Source: a virus. Taken from it: DNA of 64,000 nucleotides. Of the stretch, positions 43,129 through 52,081 are shown one piece after another. The notes beneath the pieces are model-generated. The model saw only the letters and a list, made by a program, of their open reading frames with translations. It had not been told where the DNA came from and made no database searches. The position numbers and the translations under genes are program-made. Position 1 is the first letter of the stretch, and every line of letters begins with the position of its first letter. The stretch lies in IMG/VR virus record IMGVR_UViG_3300018080_008188, positions 62,001 through 126,000 of that record. One strand, written 5' to 3'.

Positions 43129-45417
43129 ATGAAGATAAGATGGCATGGAATGCTCGGAACAAATCATTCTTGGGCATTTGTATCTCAGGCCCTTGCAAGG
43201 GCGCAGGCGGACATGGGGCATGAAGTGTTCATGAAGTCCACGAACAGCCTGAAACACTTTCCAGAAGACCTGAAGCGGCACCTGCTTGTGGGGCACCACT
43301 GCCACCCTAAAGAGCAGAATGCGTCCAGCAACGCAACATACCTGGACGAGCACGGCAACATCCGCAAGGAGAAGTTTCCGCACCAAGGGGGACCGCCGGA
43401 TCCGCAGGACATTAACAGGCCGTACGACCTGGAAATGGCCTATACCATCTTTCCGCAAGCGGCTCGCAGGTTTTTCCGCGAGACTCCGTGTAAAATGGTG
43501 ATCTGGAATTTTGAAAGCAGCATTCTCATCCCAGGATGGCATCTGTACCATCACGCTCTCGACTACTTTCTTCCGTCGAGTCAGTTTTCTGCAGACATTT
43601 TCATCAACAATGGCGTTCCCAAAGAAAAATGCCCAGTTGTGCCGCACGGTGTATGCCTAGAGTCGTTCAATCCGGAAATTCCCCCGTTCAAACTGAAAAC
43701 CGATAAGAAGTTCAAGTTCCTACATTGCGCCATACCGCATCACAGGAAACTACATGAACGCGTTTTGGCTGCATACTTGGATGCTTTTACGGGCGACGAC
43801 GATGTGTGCCTGGTGATGAAGACAAAAATCAAGGAGCCGAGTGCGGAAAAGCCTTTTGAGGTCAATGTTGGCAAAATTCTCAACAAGGCGATGAAAGGGC
43901 GCAAAAATCCTCCTGAAATAGAAATAGTCCAGACATTTGTTCCGAACATCGGATCGCTATATACTGCGTGCGACGCCATGGTGAGCATGAGTTCCACGGA
44001 GGGGTTTCATCTTCCCAGTCTTGAAAGCATGGCATGCGGTCTTGCCGTTATCGCTCCGCGCTACGGGGGTCAGCTCGAATTCCTGAATGACGATAATGCG
44101 ATGCTAGTGGATTCTGGTGAAATGCTGGCGCCCGAAAGCATGCAGTATTGGCATTACGACAAAAAAGCTGTCGTTGGAGATCCAAATGTTTGCCACTGCT
44201 CAGAGTTGATGAGAAAACTATACGAAGATCCGTCAGCCGAACGAGCCCGCACTGCAAACGCCCGCGAAAAAACTTTGAAAAAGTTTTCCTGGGAAAACGC
44301 TGCCAGTCAAGTAATGGAAATTGCCGAAGACGCAATAGCGCGCAAAAAATCAACGCTATCGACGCCTCAAAAACGAAGCGTTATGTATGTCATTCCGTAT
44401 TCCATTGCCGGAGGGGCTGAGGTCTGGGTGCGCGAAACCATCAGGCGCCTCGATAGGAGCAGATACGAGCCAAGCATCGCATGTCCGAATGGCATGTCGG
44501 AAAGCCTAAAAAAACTATTTGCGGAAGTGGATGTTCCATGCCTCGATCTTTACAAGGAAGGCCACGGTTTTGCCCTTATGGCCCTGATTGAGTCTCAAAA
44601 GCCGAACATAGTCCATTTTCACAACAGCCTACAAGTATACAATCTCCTGCTAAAAACGCTGTACGACAGCGCCTGGTCCGGAAGGATAGTTGAAACTGTC
44701 CACAGCGATCTCATGTGGAACGACTCTATGGCCAAAGTAGCGTCCAGGAAAAATGTGTCGCTGATTATAGCCGTGTCCAACGACATGGCTCGCAAATTGG
44801 CAAAAAGGGGAAACAAGAATGTTGCGGTCCTCCCGCAGCAGGTGGACTGGGACAGGTTCAGGGTGCCGCGCAGCAGGAACATTCTGGGGGAGGCTGGAAA
44901 GTGTTTCGAATTTGTTTTCGGCACCGTGGCAAGGCTGTCTCCGGAGAAGAACATACCCCTTGCGCTGGAATGTGCAAGAAAAACGCCGGATGCGCTTTTC
45001 GTTTTTGTAGGCGGCGGAACGCAGGAGAAGGTGCTTAGGCAGATGGCTGAGTCCGGAAAGCTGGAAAATGTCATGTTCACCGGAAGGCGAAGCGATGTGG
45101 AAAACTTCTATGCCGCCTTCGACGCCCTTCTGATCACATCGCGCATGGAAGGCATGCCTCTGGTGGCCCTAGAGGCGATGTCGGCAGGCGTGCCGGTGGT
45201 GGCTCCGAAGATCGGCGCGATTCCTGAAATAGTGTCAAGCGGCAAAAACGGCATTGTTGTTAGCAAATACGACCTGCCGAGCTTCGTCTATGCTTTGCGC
45301 AAAATAAGGGAAATGAACTGGAACGACTTGTCGGCCAAGTCGAAGATGCTTGCTGAGCGCATGGAGGACATGGGCAAAAAGGTTGACATAAATAGACTGT
45401 ACGATTTGATGGGGTAA
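43129..45417 (+). CDS. Tandem two-domain GT4 glycosyltransferase
   Basis: A 762-residue fusion of two GT-B fold glycosyltransferases. Domain 1 (1-405) opens IRWHGMLGTNHSWAFVSQAL and carries an EX7E-type site at about 290 (STEGFHLPSLESMACGLAVI). Domain 2 (about 415-762) has a standard GT4 N-terminus (YVIPYSIAGGAEVWVRETIR), PNIVHFHNS, the FGTVARLSPEKNIPLALECA strand-helix, and a second EX7E site at about 671 (EGMPLVALEAMSAGVPVVAP). Two active sites suggest addition of two sugars in sequence from nucleotide-sugar donors in the cytoplasm. No membrane segment or signal is seen. It opens the glycan cassette, 39 bases after the RHH gene, with AAAGGA upstream. Specificity cannot be read from sequence. 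Confidence 0.85.
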   Translation: MKIRWHGMLGTNHSWAFVSQALARAQADMGHEVFMKSTNSLKHFPEDLKRHLLVGHHCHPKEQNASSNATYLDEHGNIRKEKFPHQGGPPDPQDINRPYDLEMAYTIFPQAARRFFRETPCKMVIWNFESSILIPGWHLYHHALDYFLPSSQFSADIFINNGVPKEKCPVVPHGVCLESFNPEIPPFKLKTDKKFKFLHCAIPHHRKLHERVLAAYLDAFTGDDDVCLVMKTKIKEPSAEKPFEVNVGKILNKAMKGRKNPPEIEIVQTFVPNIGSLYTACDAMVSMSSTEGFHLPSLESMACGLAVIAPRYGGQLEFLNDDNAMLVDSGEMLAPESMQYWHYDKKAVVGDPNVCHCSELMRKLYEDPSAERARTANAREKTLKKFSWENAASQVMEIAEDAIARKKSTLSTPQKRSVMYVIPYSIAGGAEVWVRETIRRLDRSRYEPSIACPNGMSESLKKLFAEVDVPCLDLYKEGHGFALMALIESQKPNIVHFHNSLQVYNLLLKTLYDSAWSGRIVETVHSDLMWNDSMAKVASRKNVSLIIAVSNDMARKLAKRGNKNVAVLPQQVDWDRFRVPRSRNILGEAGKCFEFVFGTVARLSPEKNIPLALECARKTPDALFVFVGGGTQEKVLRQMAESGKLENVMFTGRRSDVENFYAAFDALLITSRMEGMPLVALEAMSAGVPVVAPKIGAIPEIVSSGKNGIVVSKYDLPSFVYALRKIREMNWNDLSAKSKMLAERMEDMGKKVDINRLYDLMG

Positions 45418-45423
45418 AATCGA

Positions 45424-48400
45424 ATGAATGATATAACTCAGGGAATGTGGCGCGGACGATCGATTGGATCGAGAAGGGACAGTAGTGGCAAAAGATACAC
45501 TGTTATGCTCGGCAGATCCGCCTTAATGTTCGTTCCTATTAAAGTGGAGCCCAATTCTCAGTACAGGTTTTTTGTTGAAGCCAAGAGAGAAAGCGGAAAC
45601 GGCAAGGCGTTTTGTAACATATATTCAAACAAGAACTTCGATTTCAAGCAGGTGTATTTCGAACTGTCAGAAAGCGAATGGATGCTGTACGAGGCTGTTT
45701 TGTCCACCGGAGAATTTCCGAAATCTATGCCCATGACCTTTAGAATTTGGCGGCCAAAAGACGGTAACGGAAATATTTTCATCAGGAAAATCTCCATGGA
45801 GAAAATTGAAGACAAAGCCGTGGAAAACAGCGAGCCACCGGTTGTGCGCAAGCCTCTTGCCAGTGACCATGCTGTGGCTGTAAAATCTGTTGTAAAAACA
45901 AATACACAAACTGAAAAGCCAGAAGCCGAACCGCAAAAGCGCAGCAAAAAGAGAAGAACAAGACGCGCAAGAAGGATACATGTAGGAAGGAGGGTCGCTG
46001 GCAGGACGTCCCTAGACAAAAACAAGCAAACGGAGCCATGTAAGGTGCTGCTTGTGTCTGGGAACCAAATCTTTCTGAAAAGGCTCGGAACAGATCTCAA
46101 AAAGCTGGGGTTTATTTGCTATGCTGTTTTGCCGAAAGACGGAGTACATACCGTAGCGCAAAACATGAAGCCGGATTGGATACATTTTCATATTGCGGAC
46201 GACGCCACATCAGAATCGTCCAAAATAATGAACGGAATAATCAAGGCGTCTCCAGGCGCTGTCATAACTGCATGGTCCGACATCCCTAGCGACAGCAATG
46301 CGAAGTCTGTACTTTTGCGTGCAGATTTTGCCTTTGCTCCGGAAGAAACGCTTGAGGGCTGGAGCATAAGCGGAATCAACCCAAAGTCATGGGATGGAAT
46401 GAACGCAACTGCCATTGAATCATTCCTAGAGTCGGAGGAATGCGAAATAAAATCACCAAAATCACCAAAATCTGTCAGCTCTGCCAAGCGTGCCAATCGT
46501 GCTAGTCGTGCCAGTCATGCTACAAGCAAAATGGTCGGACGCCGGAAAATTCAACGAAAAACAGTAAAGAAGATTCTGGCCTCCATAAACATCAACGACT
46601 TCATAACCCGACACAATCGAAATGCAGACGGAATTCGGGTTTTATACCTTCCGCTGAATTCTCTGGAAATCGGGCAAATGGGTATGGAGGCAGCCTTCCT
46701 GGAAAACGGATTTTGCTTGCGGGTGTTTGATTTTCGCAACGCCGCTCGCAAATGTAGACTGGTTGACGAGGCTTTTATTCAGCAGGCGAAAGAGTTTCAA
46801 CCTCACTGGATACACATGCAGCTTCAGTTTTCCAACACAATTTCCCCTCTCACCGTGGCAAAAATCAAGGAGATGCTGCCAAACACCGTTATCACCAACT
46901 GGACCGGAGATTGCCGAAAAGAGGCGAACGGATATTTTGTCAATATTTCTGAGAAAGTAGATCTGTCGCTTATTAGTAGCGAAGGTCAGATCAACCTGTA
47001 CAAAAGGGCAGGCACCCAAAATGTGGAATACTGGCAGATAGGAGTGGACCCGGATCAGTTTCATCCTCTTTCTGAAACTGAAAGGGTCGGTCTGAGGCAA
47101 GCCTATTCGCATGATATTGCCTTTTGTGCATCAAAAACTTCCAACAGCTCCTTTCCCGCAAGCTCTCTGAGGACCAGCATTGCCCATGAGCTTAAAAGGA
47201 AATATGGAAAAAGATTCGGTCTTTATGGTCGCGGATGGGGGAGGGGCAACCGCGGCGAAGTGGGTTACTATCGACAAAACGATGTTTACAATGCATCGAA
47301 AATAGCAATTAGCGTCAACCATTTCAACAATGTCCGCATGTATTTTTCCGACCGGCAGCTAATTACCATGGCTTCCGGAGCATTAGTGATTTGCCATTAC
47401 ATCCCAGGCTTGGAGGAGTACTTTGAAAACGGCAAAGACCTTGTGTGGTTTCACACAAAAGGGGAATGCTTTTCGCTGATAGACTATTACCTACAGCATC
47501 CGGAGGAGGCGAAGCAGATCGGGACCAGGGGGGCTCAGAAAGTACTTTCGCAGCATTCGTATTCCTGTAGGGTGAGAGAGCTGGCATTGCGCCTCGGCTT
47601 CGTAAAGTCGGAACGCGGGATAGACGAGTTTCGCCCGCTGTACAGACCCGCAGACAGAAGCCTGCGGGTTATGAGTTACTATCCGAAAGCGACAAGGGAG
47701 TTCCTGTTCCGAAGAGATTTAACGGATTTGGAGCTTCAAGTTGTGCGCTGCGACCTGTTGCGAAATGCGGCTCAGTTCCAGCCCGATTGGCTACACATAC
47801 ATCTGCCAGACGGGCCTTCCGAGCTTCGCGCAAAAGAGGTTCAGGACATTCGCAGCAAAATCCCGGACATGACAATGACAGCATGGCTTTCCGACGACAT
47901 TGGAGAAAATGACAGGCTTCTATCGAAGTTCCTCGACCATGTGTTTGTAAATACGAAAGAGCAGGCTCAGGACCTTCAGGCTTCCGGAGTACAAAGGCTG
48001 GACCAGTGGCCAATGGATATACAGGATTTCAAGAACGCCGCTTTGTTTCATAGGAGGGTGACTGAAATGTCAGAAAGAATTGCCATTGGTAAGCCAAAGG
48101 GAATCCAAATCCGCCGGGAAAACCGTAACGAGCAATTCGACATGAGCATAGTGATGGGAACTTACAACCGTCTTGATATGCTGGAAAACACCGTAAAAAG
48201 ACTTTTCGACAGCGCCGGCGACCGCAAAATTGAGATCATCATCAATGATGCTGGCTCAACGGACGGAACCATCGAATGGCTTGAGGAAAATTCAAAAAGC
48301 TGTAGCATTGTGCCCATTTTTTCAGGAAAGAAGACGGGCATAACAAGAGCCTACAATGACGGTTTCAAGATAGCTCGCGGAAAATATGTGTCATGGTTCA

Positions 48401-49110
48401 GCGACGATGTTATGCCGGTTGGCAACGCCATCAAAAACATGTGCGAACTCATGGACGGGCTTGATCCGGAAGACATGGGCGCATATCCTATCCGGGATTC
48501 AAAGAATGCGCCTTTTCGCGTTCCGTTCCTGCTGGGGTTTCCCGCTCCCACGGTGGCTTGCATGTTCACCAGCACGCTAAAAAAGTACAACTACTGGAAT
48601 ACCGACTACCCGTATTACGGACAGGACAATGAAGTGAACGCCAGGGTGCTTCGCATGGGAGGCAAAATTGTTGTTTGTGACATCGCCCATGTAGACCATC
48701 TTAACAGACAGGACGATCTAAAGCATAAAAATGTAAAATCCTACTCCGCCATGGGTCATGGTCAGAAATTCCACATCATTCATTGGAGATATGGAAAGCA
48801 GGAAGAACTAATGTATCCGAAAGTGCTGCTTGTCCCTTACAATTCGGCTAATGGTGACCATGTGCTGGCGGCACTCGAAAAGCTACGCAAACACTATCTA
48901 AACGCGCACTATTTTGTATCGAAAGAAGTCGACGGAATTTGCCTTGACGAGCACGATATCAAAAACCTGTCCTTGTCTTTGCCCGAATGCGGTCCAAGCC
49001 TATTTGAACATTATGACCTTACCGTAGCGGTATATCCGGACCGCTGCGAAGTTATAACGCCAAATGACCGGGTGCGGAAGATGCGCTTTGCAAAAGAGAT
49101 GTGGAAATGA
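45424..49110 (+). CDS. Multi-domain glycosyltransferase: beta-sandwich, CgeB-like GT with repeated Rossmann units, C-terminal GT2
   Basis: A 1228-residue protein. Residues 1-125 look like a carbohydrate-binding beta sandwich (YRFFVEAKRESGNGKAFCNI). A basic linker follows (about 172-195, KRSKKRRTRRARRIHVGRR). Three copies of a Rossmann-like unit with a shared core appear at about 248 (KPDWIHFHIADD), 457 (QPHWIHMQLQFS) and 783 (QPDWLHIHLPDG), each followed by a P and a T-A/N-W strand. The second copy continues into a CgeB-like GT-B C-terminal half at about 550-735 (YFSDRQLITMASGALVICHY). From about 904 a GT2 (GT-A) domain begins (FDMSIVMGTYNRLDMLENTV), with NDAGSTDGT and a DxD-like FSDDV near 990. 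A short extra domain ends the protein. At least two transferase activities are likely. It overlaps the next methyltransferase gene by ATGA. Confidence 0.8.
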   Translation: MNDITQGMWRGRSIGSRRDSSGKRYTVMLGRSALMFVPIKVEPNSQYRFFVEAKRESGNGKAFCNIYSNKNFDFKQVYFELSESEWMLYEAVLSTGEFPKSMPMTFRIWRPKDGNGNIFIRKISMEKIEDKAVENSEPPVVRKPLASDHAVAVKSVVKTNTQTEKPEAEPQKRSKKRRTRRARRIHVGRRVAGRTSLDKNKQTEPCKVLLVSGNQIFLKRLGTDLKKLGFICYAVLPKDGVHTVAQNMKPDWIHFHIADDATSESSKIMNGIIKASPGAVITAWSDIPSDSNAKSVLLRADFAFAPEETLEGWSISGINPKSWDGMNATAIESFLESEECEIKSPKSPKSVSSAKRANRASRASHATSKMVGRRKIQRKTVKKILASININDFITRHNRNADGIRVLYLPLNSLEIGQMGMEAAFLENGFCLRVFDFRNAARKCRLVDEAFIQQAKEFQPHWIHMQLQFSNTISPLTVAKIKEMLPNTVITNWTGDCRKEANGYFVNISEKVDLSLISSEGQINLYKRAGTQNVEYWQIGVDPDQFHPLSETERVGLRQAYSHDIAFCASKTSNSSFPASSLRTSIAHELKRKYGKRFGLYGRGWGRGNRGEVGYYRQNDVYNASKIAISVNHFNNVRMYFSDRQLITMASGALVICHYIPGLEEYFENGKDLVWFHTKGECFSLIDYYLQHPEEAKQIGTRGAQKVLSQHSYSCRVRELALRLGFVKSERGIDEFRPLYRPADRSLRVMSYYPKATREFLFRRDLTDLELQVVRCDLLRNAAQFQPDWLHIHLPDGPSELRAKEVQDIRSKIPDMTMTAWLSDDIGENDRLLSKFLDHVFVNTKEQAQDLQASGVQRLDQWPMDIQDFKNAALFHRRVTEMSERIAIGKPKGIQIRRENRNEQFDMSIVMGTYNRLDMLENTVKRLFDSAGDRKIEIIINDAGSTDGTIEWLEENSKSCSIVPIFSGKKTGITRAYNDGFKIARGKYVSWFSDDVMPVGNAIKNMCELMDGLDPEDMGAYPIRDSKNAPFRVPFLLGFPAPTVACMFTSTLKKYNYWNTDYPYYGQDNEVNARVLRMGGKIVVCDIAHVDHLNRQDDLKHKNVKSYSAMGHGQKFHIIHWRYGKQEELMYPKVLLVPYNSANGDHVLAALEKLRKHYLNAHYFVSKEVDGICLDEHDIKNLSLSLPECGPSLFEHYDLTVAVYPDRCEVITPNDRVRKMRFAKEMWK

Positions 49111-49742
49111 CACAAATCAAAAAAGAATGGAAGAGCTTTTTTAAAAACTGGTCCGCCATAAACACCGTCAGGATCCAATACTGGTTTTTGAAAGAGATTA
49201 TCAAGGCAACCAATGAAGACAGTTCACTTTTGGAACTGGGAGCAGGAAGCGGCTACACATCGCTTGTTGTGCGATTCTCAAACAGGCCGAATGTTGTAGC
49301 GTCTGACATCGACTCGGAAGTCCTGAAGGGCGTCAGTGATCTTGTGCAAAACACACTGCCCGTCAAAAAGATTAACATGTTTGACACCGGCTTGCCTCCC
49401 CGATCCGTCGACTGCGTTTTCCACCAAGGCGTTCTTGAGCATTTTTCCGACAGTGAAATAGTGGCGCTTCTACATGAGCAAGGAAGAATTGCCAAAAAGA
49501 TCGTTTTTGACGTGCCCAATTCGCGCAGGTTTGACAAAACCCAGGAGCACGGGGACGAAAGATTCCTTTCCGTTCGCCATTGGAAGCGCCTGATCGTGGA
49601 AGCAGGCCTGTCCATCGAAAAGGTTGAAGGCAGAAGAATGCCAAAAATTTTCGGAATTTTACCGGCCTTTTTGGGAGAGTCCCGATGGCTTAGGAAAATC
49701 TTTGGAACATCCAGCATTTTCGTATGTAGGCGGATGTCGTGA
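49107..49742 (+). CDS. SAM-dependent methyltransferase
   Basis: A 211-residue class I methyltransferase. A GTG two codons upstream is possible, but the ATG overlapping the previous stop fits the coupling seen throughout this cassette. Motif I is SLLELGAGSGYTSLVV (about 40-55), the acidic strand end is VVASDID, and motif IV/post-I read FDTGLPPRSVDCVFHQGVLE, where HQGVLEH is typical of small-molecule and sugar methyltransferases. The target is probably a sugar hydroxyl or carboxyl on the glycan made by neighbouring enzymes; this is inferred from context. It overlaps the following GT2 gene by GTGA. Confidence 0.8.
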   Translation: MTQIKKEWKSFFKNWSAINTVRIQYWFLKEIIKATNEDSSLLELGAGSGYTSLVVRFSNRPNVVASDIDSEVLKGVSDLVQNTLPVKKINMFDTGLPPRSVDCVFHQGVLEHFSDSEIVALLHEQGRIAKKIVFDVPNSRRFDKTQEHGDERFLSVRHWKRLIVEAGLSIEKVEGRRMPKIFGILPAFLGESRWLRKIFGTSSIFVCRRMS

Positions 49743-50596
49743 AAGTGTCCATAGTTGTATCCGCATGCGACAACAGGGAAAAGCTGTTTGAGCGGTCTTT
49801 AAGATCCCTTGCAAGGCAAACTATGCCAAAAAGCGAATTTGAGGTCGTAATGGTGGACGATGCCGACCGGAAGGGTTTGCTAGATCTCTGTATGGCGGGG
49901 GCTGAACAGGGCATCAGGATACAATATATCAGAATAGACCCGTCAAAAAGCCATGTTCCGGCTGCTGCTTTTACACCAGCCTTGACAAACAATGTTGGCT
50001 TTCGCCATGCCAAGGGGAATGTCGTTGTAATTACGGGACCGGAAACGATCCATGGAAGAATGAATGTCGAAATCGCATCCCAGGTTCCAGAAAACCGCTG
50101 CGAATACGGACTTGTGTTTCGGGCCGGAAGAAAGTTTGCAGAATGGCTTGACGAACATCCTGAGCGAGCCGACCTTTCCGTCGAAAAGCTGCTAGGAGCA
50201 CCTGGAGCGCAAGAAGACTGCCGAACACGCCTTCCGCACCCTCCGGCATACTGGTACTGGATGGCTGTACAGAAAAAAAATGTCGAGGCTATCGGAGGAT
50301 GCGACGAAGAGTTCATGATGGGCATTTGCGGGGATGATGACGATTTTGCAAATCGCATGAGAATGAGCGGAGTTATTCCAGTTTTCAACCACAAAATGAT
50401 TGGAATACACCAGGACCATTCCGATACCGACAAAAATGATAACCACAGCGTTCGCTTTACCTCGAAATGGAGCGTTTTAAGAAAAATCAATCTTGCGCTT
50501 CTTCGGAAACGACTCCAGTCCGGCGACCCGGTCGCCAATCGCGACCATGTCTGGGGAAGCGCGGATACGGTGGTCAGCGCATTGGAGTTAACATGA
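49739..50596 (+). CDS. GT2 family glycosyltransferase
   Basis: A 285-residue GT-A enzyme that starts with GTG overlapping the previous stop (GTGA). It opens KVSIVVSACDNREKLFERSL, followed by EFEVVMVDDADRKGLLDLC and GNVVVITGPETIHGRMNVE. The C-terminal acceptor region includes AIGGCDEEFMMGICGDDDDF, the usual GG-x-DE-x-F motif with the catalytic-base region. It uses a nucleotide sugar donor; the specificity is unknown. The usual DxD is not obvious (TGPET stands in its place), so metal binding may differ. It overlaps the sulfotransferase gene. Confidence 0.8.
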   Translation: MKVSIVVSACDNREKLFERSLRSLARQTMPKSEFEVVMVDDADRKGLLDLCMAGAEQGIRIQYIRIDPSKSHVPAAAFTPALTNNVGFRHAKGNVVVITGPETIHGRMNVEIASQVPENRCEYGLVFRAGRKFAEWLDEHPERADLSVEKLLGAPGAQEDCRTRLPHPPAYWYWMAVQKKNVEAIGGCDEEFMMGICGDDDDFANRMRMSGVIPVFNHKMIGIHQDHSDTDKNDNHSVRFTSKWSVLRKINLALLRKRLQSGDPVANRDHVWGSADTVVSALELT

Positions 50597-51387
50597 CTAA
50601 GATGTTTTTCGGCTTTGGGCACGGATTCGGAGGAACGCATCTTCTGGCTGATATGCTGGATGCCGTTCAAGGGGTGGATTGTAAGCATGAAAGGATTTGC
50701 CCGGAATCTCCACACGGCATGTTTACGCATTATTTGGCCGTGTATCGCGGCGAAAAAGACCCAAAAGAGATTGTGCTGGAAGAAAGGGCACCACTTGTCC
50801 GTCGAGTTTTGGCTTCGGGGAAAGTTTTCGGAGAAATCAACGGTCAGCTCGGCTTTTATGTCGGGGGAATTCATGATGTGTGGCCGGATGCCAAGTTCAT
50901 ATACATGACAAGGAATCCTAGGGAACAAATACGCACTTCTTTCAACACTGGCATGTTCGACTACGAAAACCCCATTTTCAAAGGCAGGAACCTGTGGTGG
51001 TGGCCGAAACCAAGACCGGACGATCCGTATGCCGACAAATGGGAATGCATGAGTGTTGTTGAAAAATGCGCATGGATGTGGGTTTTTGTAAACGACTTTT
51101 TTATGGAGCAAATGAAACGGATTCCCGAAAATCAGATTTTCCATTACCGCTTTGAAGAAATGATTGCCGGTCGGAATTTTGACGAACTCTGCGATTTTCT
51201 GAATATCAACAGGGCAAACCGGAAAGAGATTACAAGGATCGTTTCGAAAAAAAGGGCAAAAACAGCCATTCGCGCAACAGCTCCGCTCCCCCCATGGGAC
51301 GAGATGGATTCGAAAACCAAAAAGTCGATTGCCGACATAGCCGAAAAAACTGCCACGAAAATTGGATACGGAGGATTACATGCTTGA
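50593..51387 (+). CDS. PAPS-dependent sulfotransferase-like protein
   Basis: A 264-residue protein. The frame is open well upstream, but the ATG overlapping the previous stop (ATGA) puts the 5'-phosphosulfate-binding loop at residues 5-15 (FFGFGHGFGGTHLLADML), as in sulfotransferases. The 3'-phosphate-binding segment is KFIYMTRNPREQIRTSF at about 98-114. The later block (MSVVEKCAWMWVFVNDFF and YRFEEMIAGRNFDELCDFLN) is also typical of bacterial sulfotransferases. It would move sulfate from PAPS to a hydroxyl, here presumably on a sugar, in the cytoplasm. It overlaps the following methyltransferase gene by eight bases. Confidence 0.75.
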   Translation: MTKMFFGFGHGFGGTHLLADMLDAVQGVDCKHERICPESPHGMFTHYLAVYRGEKDPKEIVLEERAPLVRRVLASGKVFGEINGQLGFYVGGIHDVWPDAKFIYMTRNPREQIRTSFNTGMFDYENPIFKGRNLWWWPKPRPDDPYADKWECMSVVEKCAWMWVFVNDFFMEQMKRIPENQIFHYRFEEMIAGRNFDELCDFLNINRANRKEITRIVSKKRAKTAIRATAPLPPWDEMDSKTKKSIADIAEKTATKIGYGGLHA

Positions 51388-52081
51388 ACCGGAAAAGGCG
51401 TTCTCGTCAGAAAACTACCAGAGAGTGAACCGTGCGCGGCTTGACCATCTTGAATCGCTAGGTCTGGATCTTGAATCCAAAACCGTACTTGAGGTTGGAG
51501 CTGGCATTGGCGACCTGACACAATTCTTCATCGACCGCGGATGTTCAGTGACAAGCACGGAGGGAAGACCAAGCAACTATGATGTGCTGAAAAAAAGGTT
51601 TCCAGAGATCGATACCATGGTCCTAGACCTGGAAAACACCCCAAAAACATGCCCGTTTTCGGAAAAGTTCGACATCGTTTTTGCCTACGGAATTCTTTAC
51701 CATTTGGGAAACCCGGCTCAGGCGCTGAAATACCTTTCAGAACTGACTAAAGGTATTTTGTTGGTGGAAACGCATGTGGCATTCGGAGAAATGGACGAGG
51801 TGAAGCAGTGCGAAGACATATTACATGACCCGACGCAAAGCGTAAGCGGCAAAGCGTGCCGGCCGACTAGACAGTGGGTTTTCAACCGTCTGTCAGAAGC
51901 CTTCGACCATGTGTACCTTCCAATTACACAGCCGAATCACCCAAGGCTGTATCCGGAAAATTGGAAAACCATTCCGAAAGGCAAGCCTTTGGCAAGGGCG
52001 GTGTTCGTTGCTTCAAGGGAAAAATTGTCAAACCCGCGCCTTGTAAGTTCTGTTCCCATGGAACAGAAAAGGCTGGGATGA
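51380..52081 (+). CDS. SAM-dependent methyltransferase
   Basis: A 233-residue class I methyltransferase. GGAGGATTAC directly before this ATG decides the start over one six codons upstream. Motif I is TVLEVGAGIGDLTQFFID (about 35-52), followed by VTSTEGRPSN at the SAM ribose position and FDIVFAYGILYHLGNP at motif IV. The YHL and the later ETHVAFGEMDEV stretch resemble FkbM/Methyltransf-type enzymes acting on small substrates. Probably a glycan-modifying enzyme in this cassette. Its end overlaps the next methyltransferase (ATGA). Confidence 0.8.
   Translation: MLEPEKAFSSENYQRVNRARLDHLESLGLDLESKTVLEVGAGIGDLTQFFIDRGCSVTSTEGRPSNYDVLKKRFPEIDTMVLDLENTPKTCPFSEKFDIVFAYGILYHLGNPAQALKYLSELTKGILLVETHVAFGEMDEVKQCEDILHDPTQSVSGKACRPTRQWVFNRLSEAFDHVYLPITQPNHPRLYPENWKTIPKGKPLARAVFVASREKLSNPRLVSSVPMEQKRLG

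Noticed and set aside
49690-51144. Long minus-strand open frame opposite the GT2 and sulfotransferase genes (484 codons)
   Set aside because: Both + strand genes have clear family motifs; the antisense frame shows none and looks like a codon-usage shadow.
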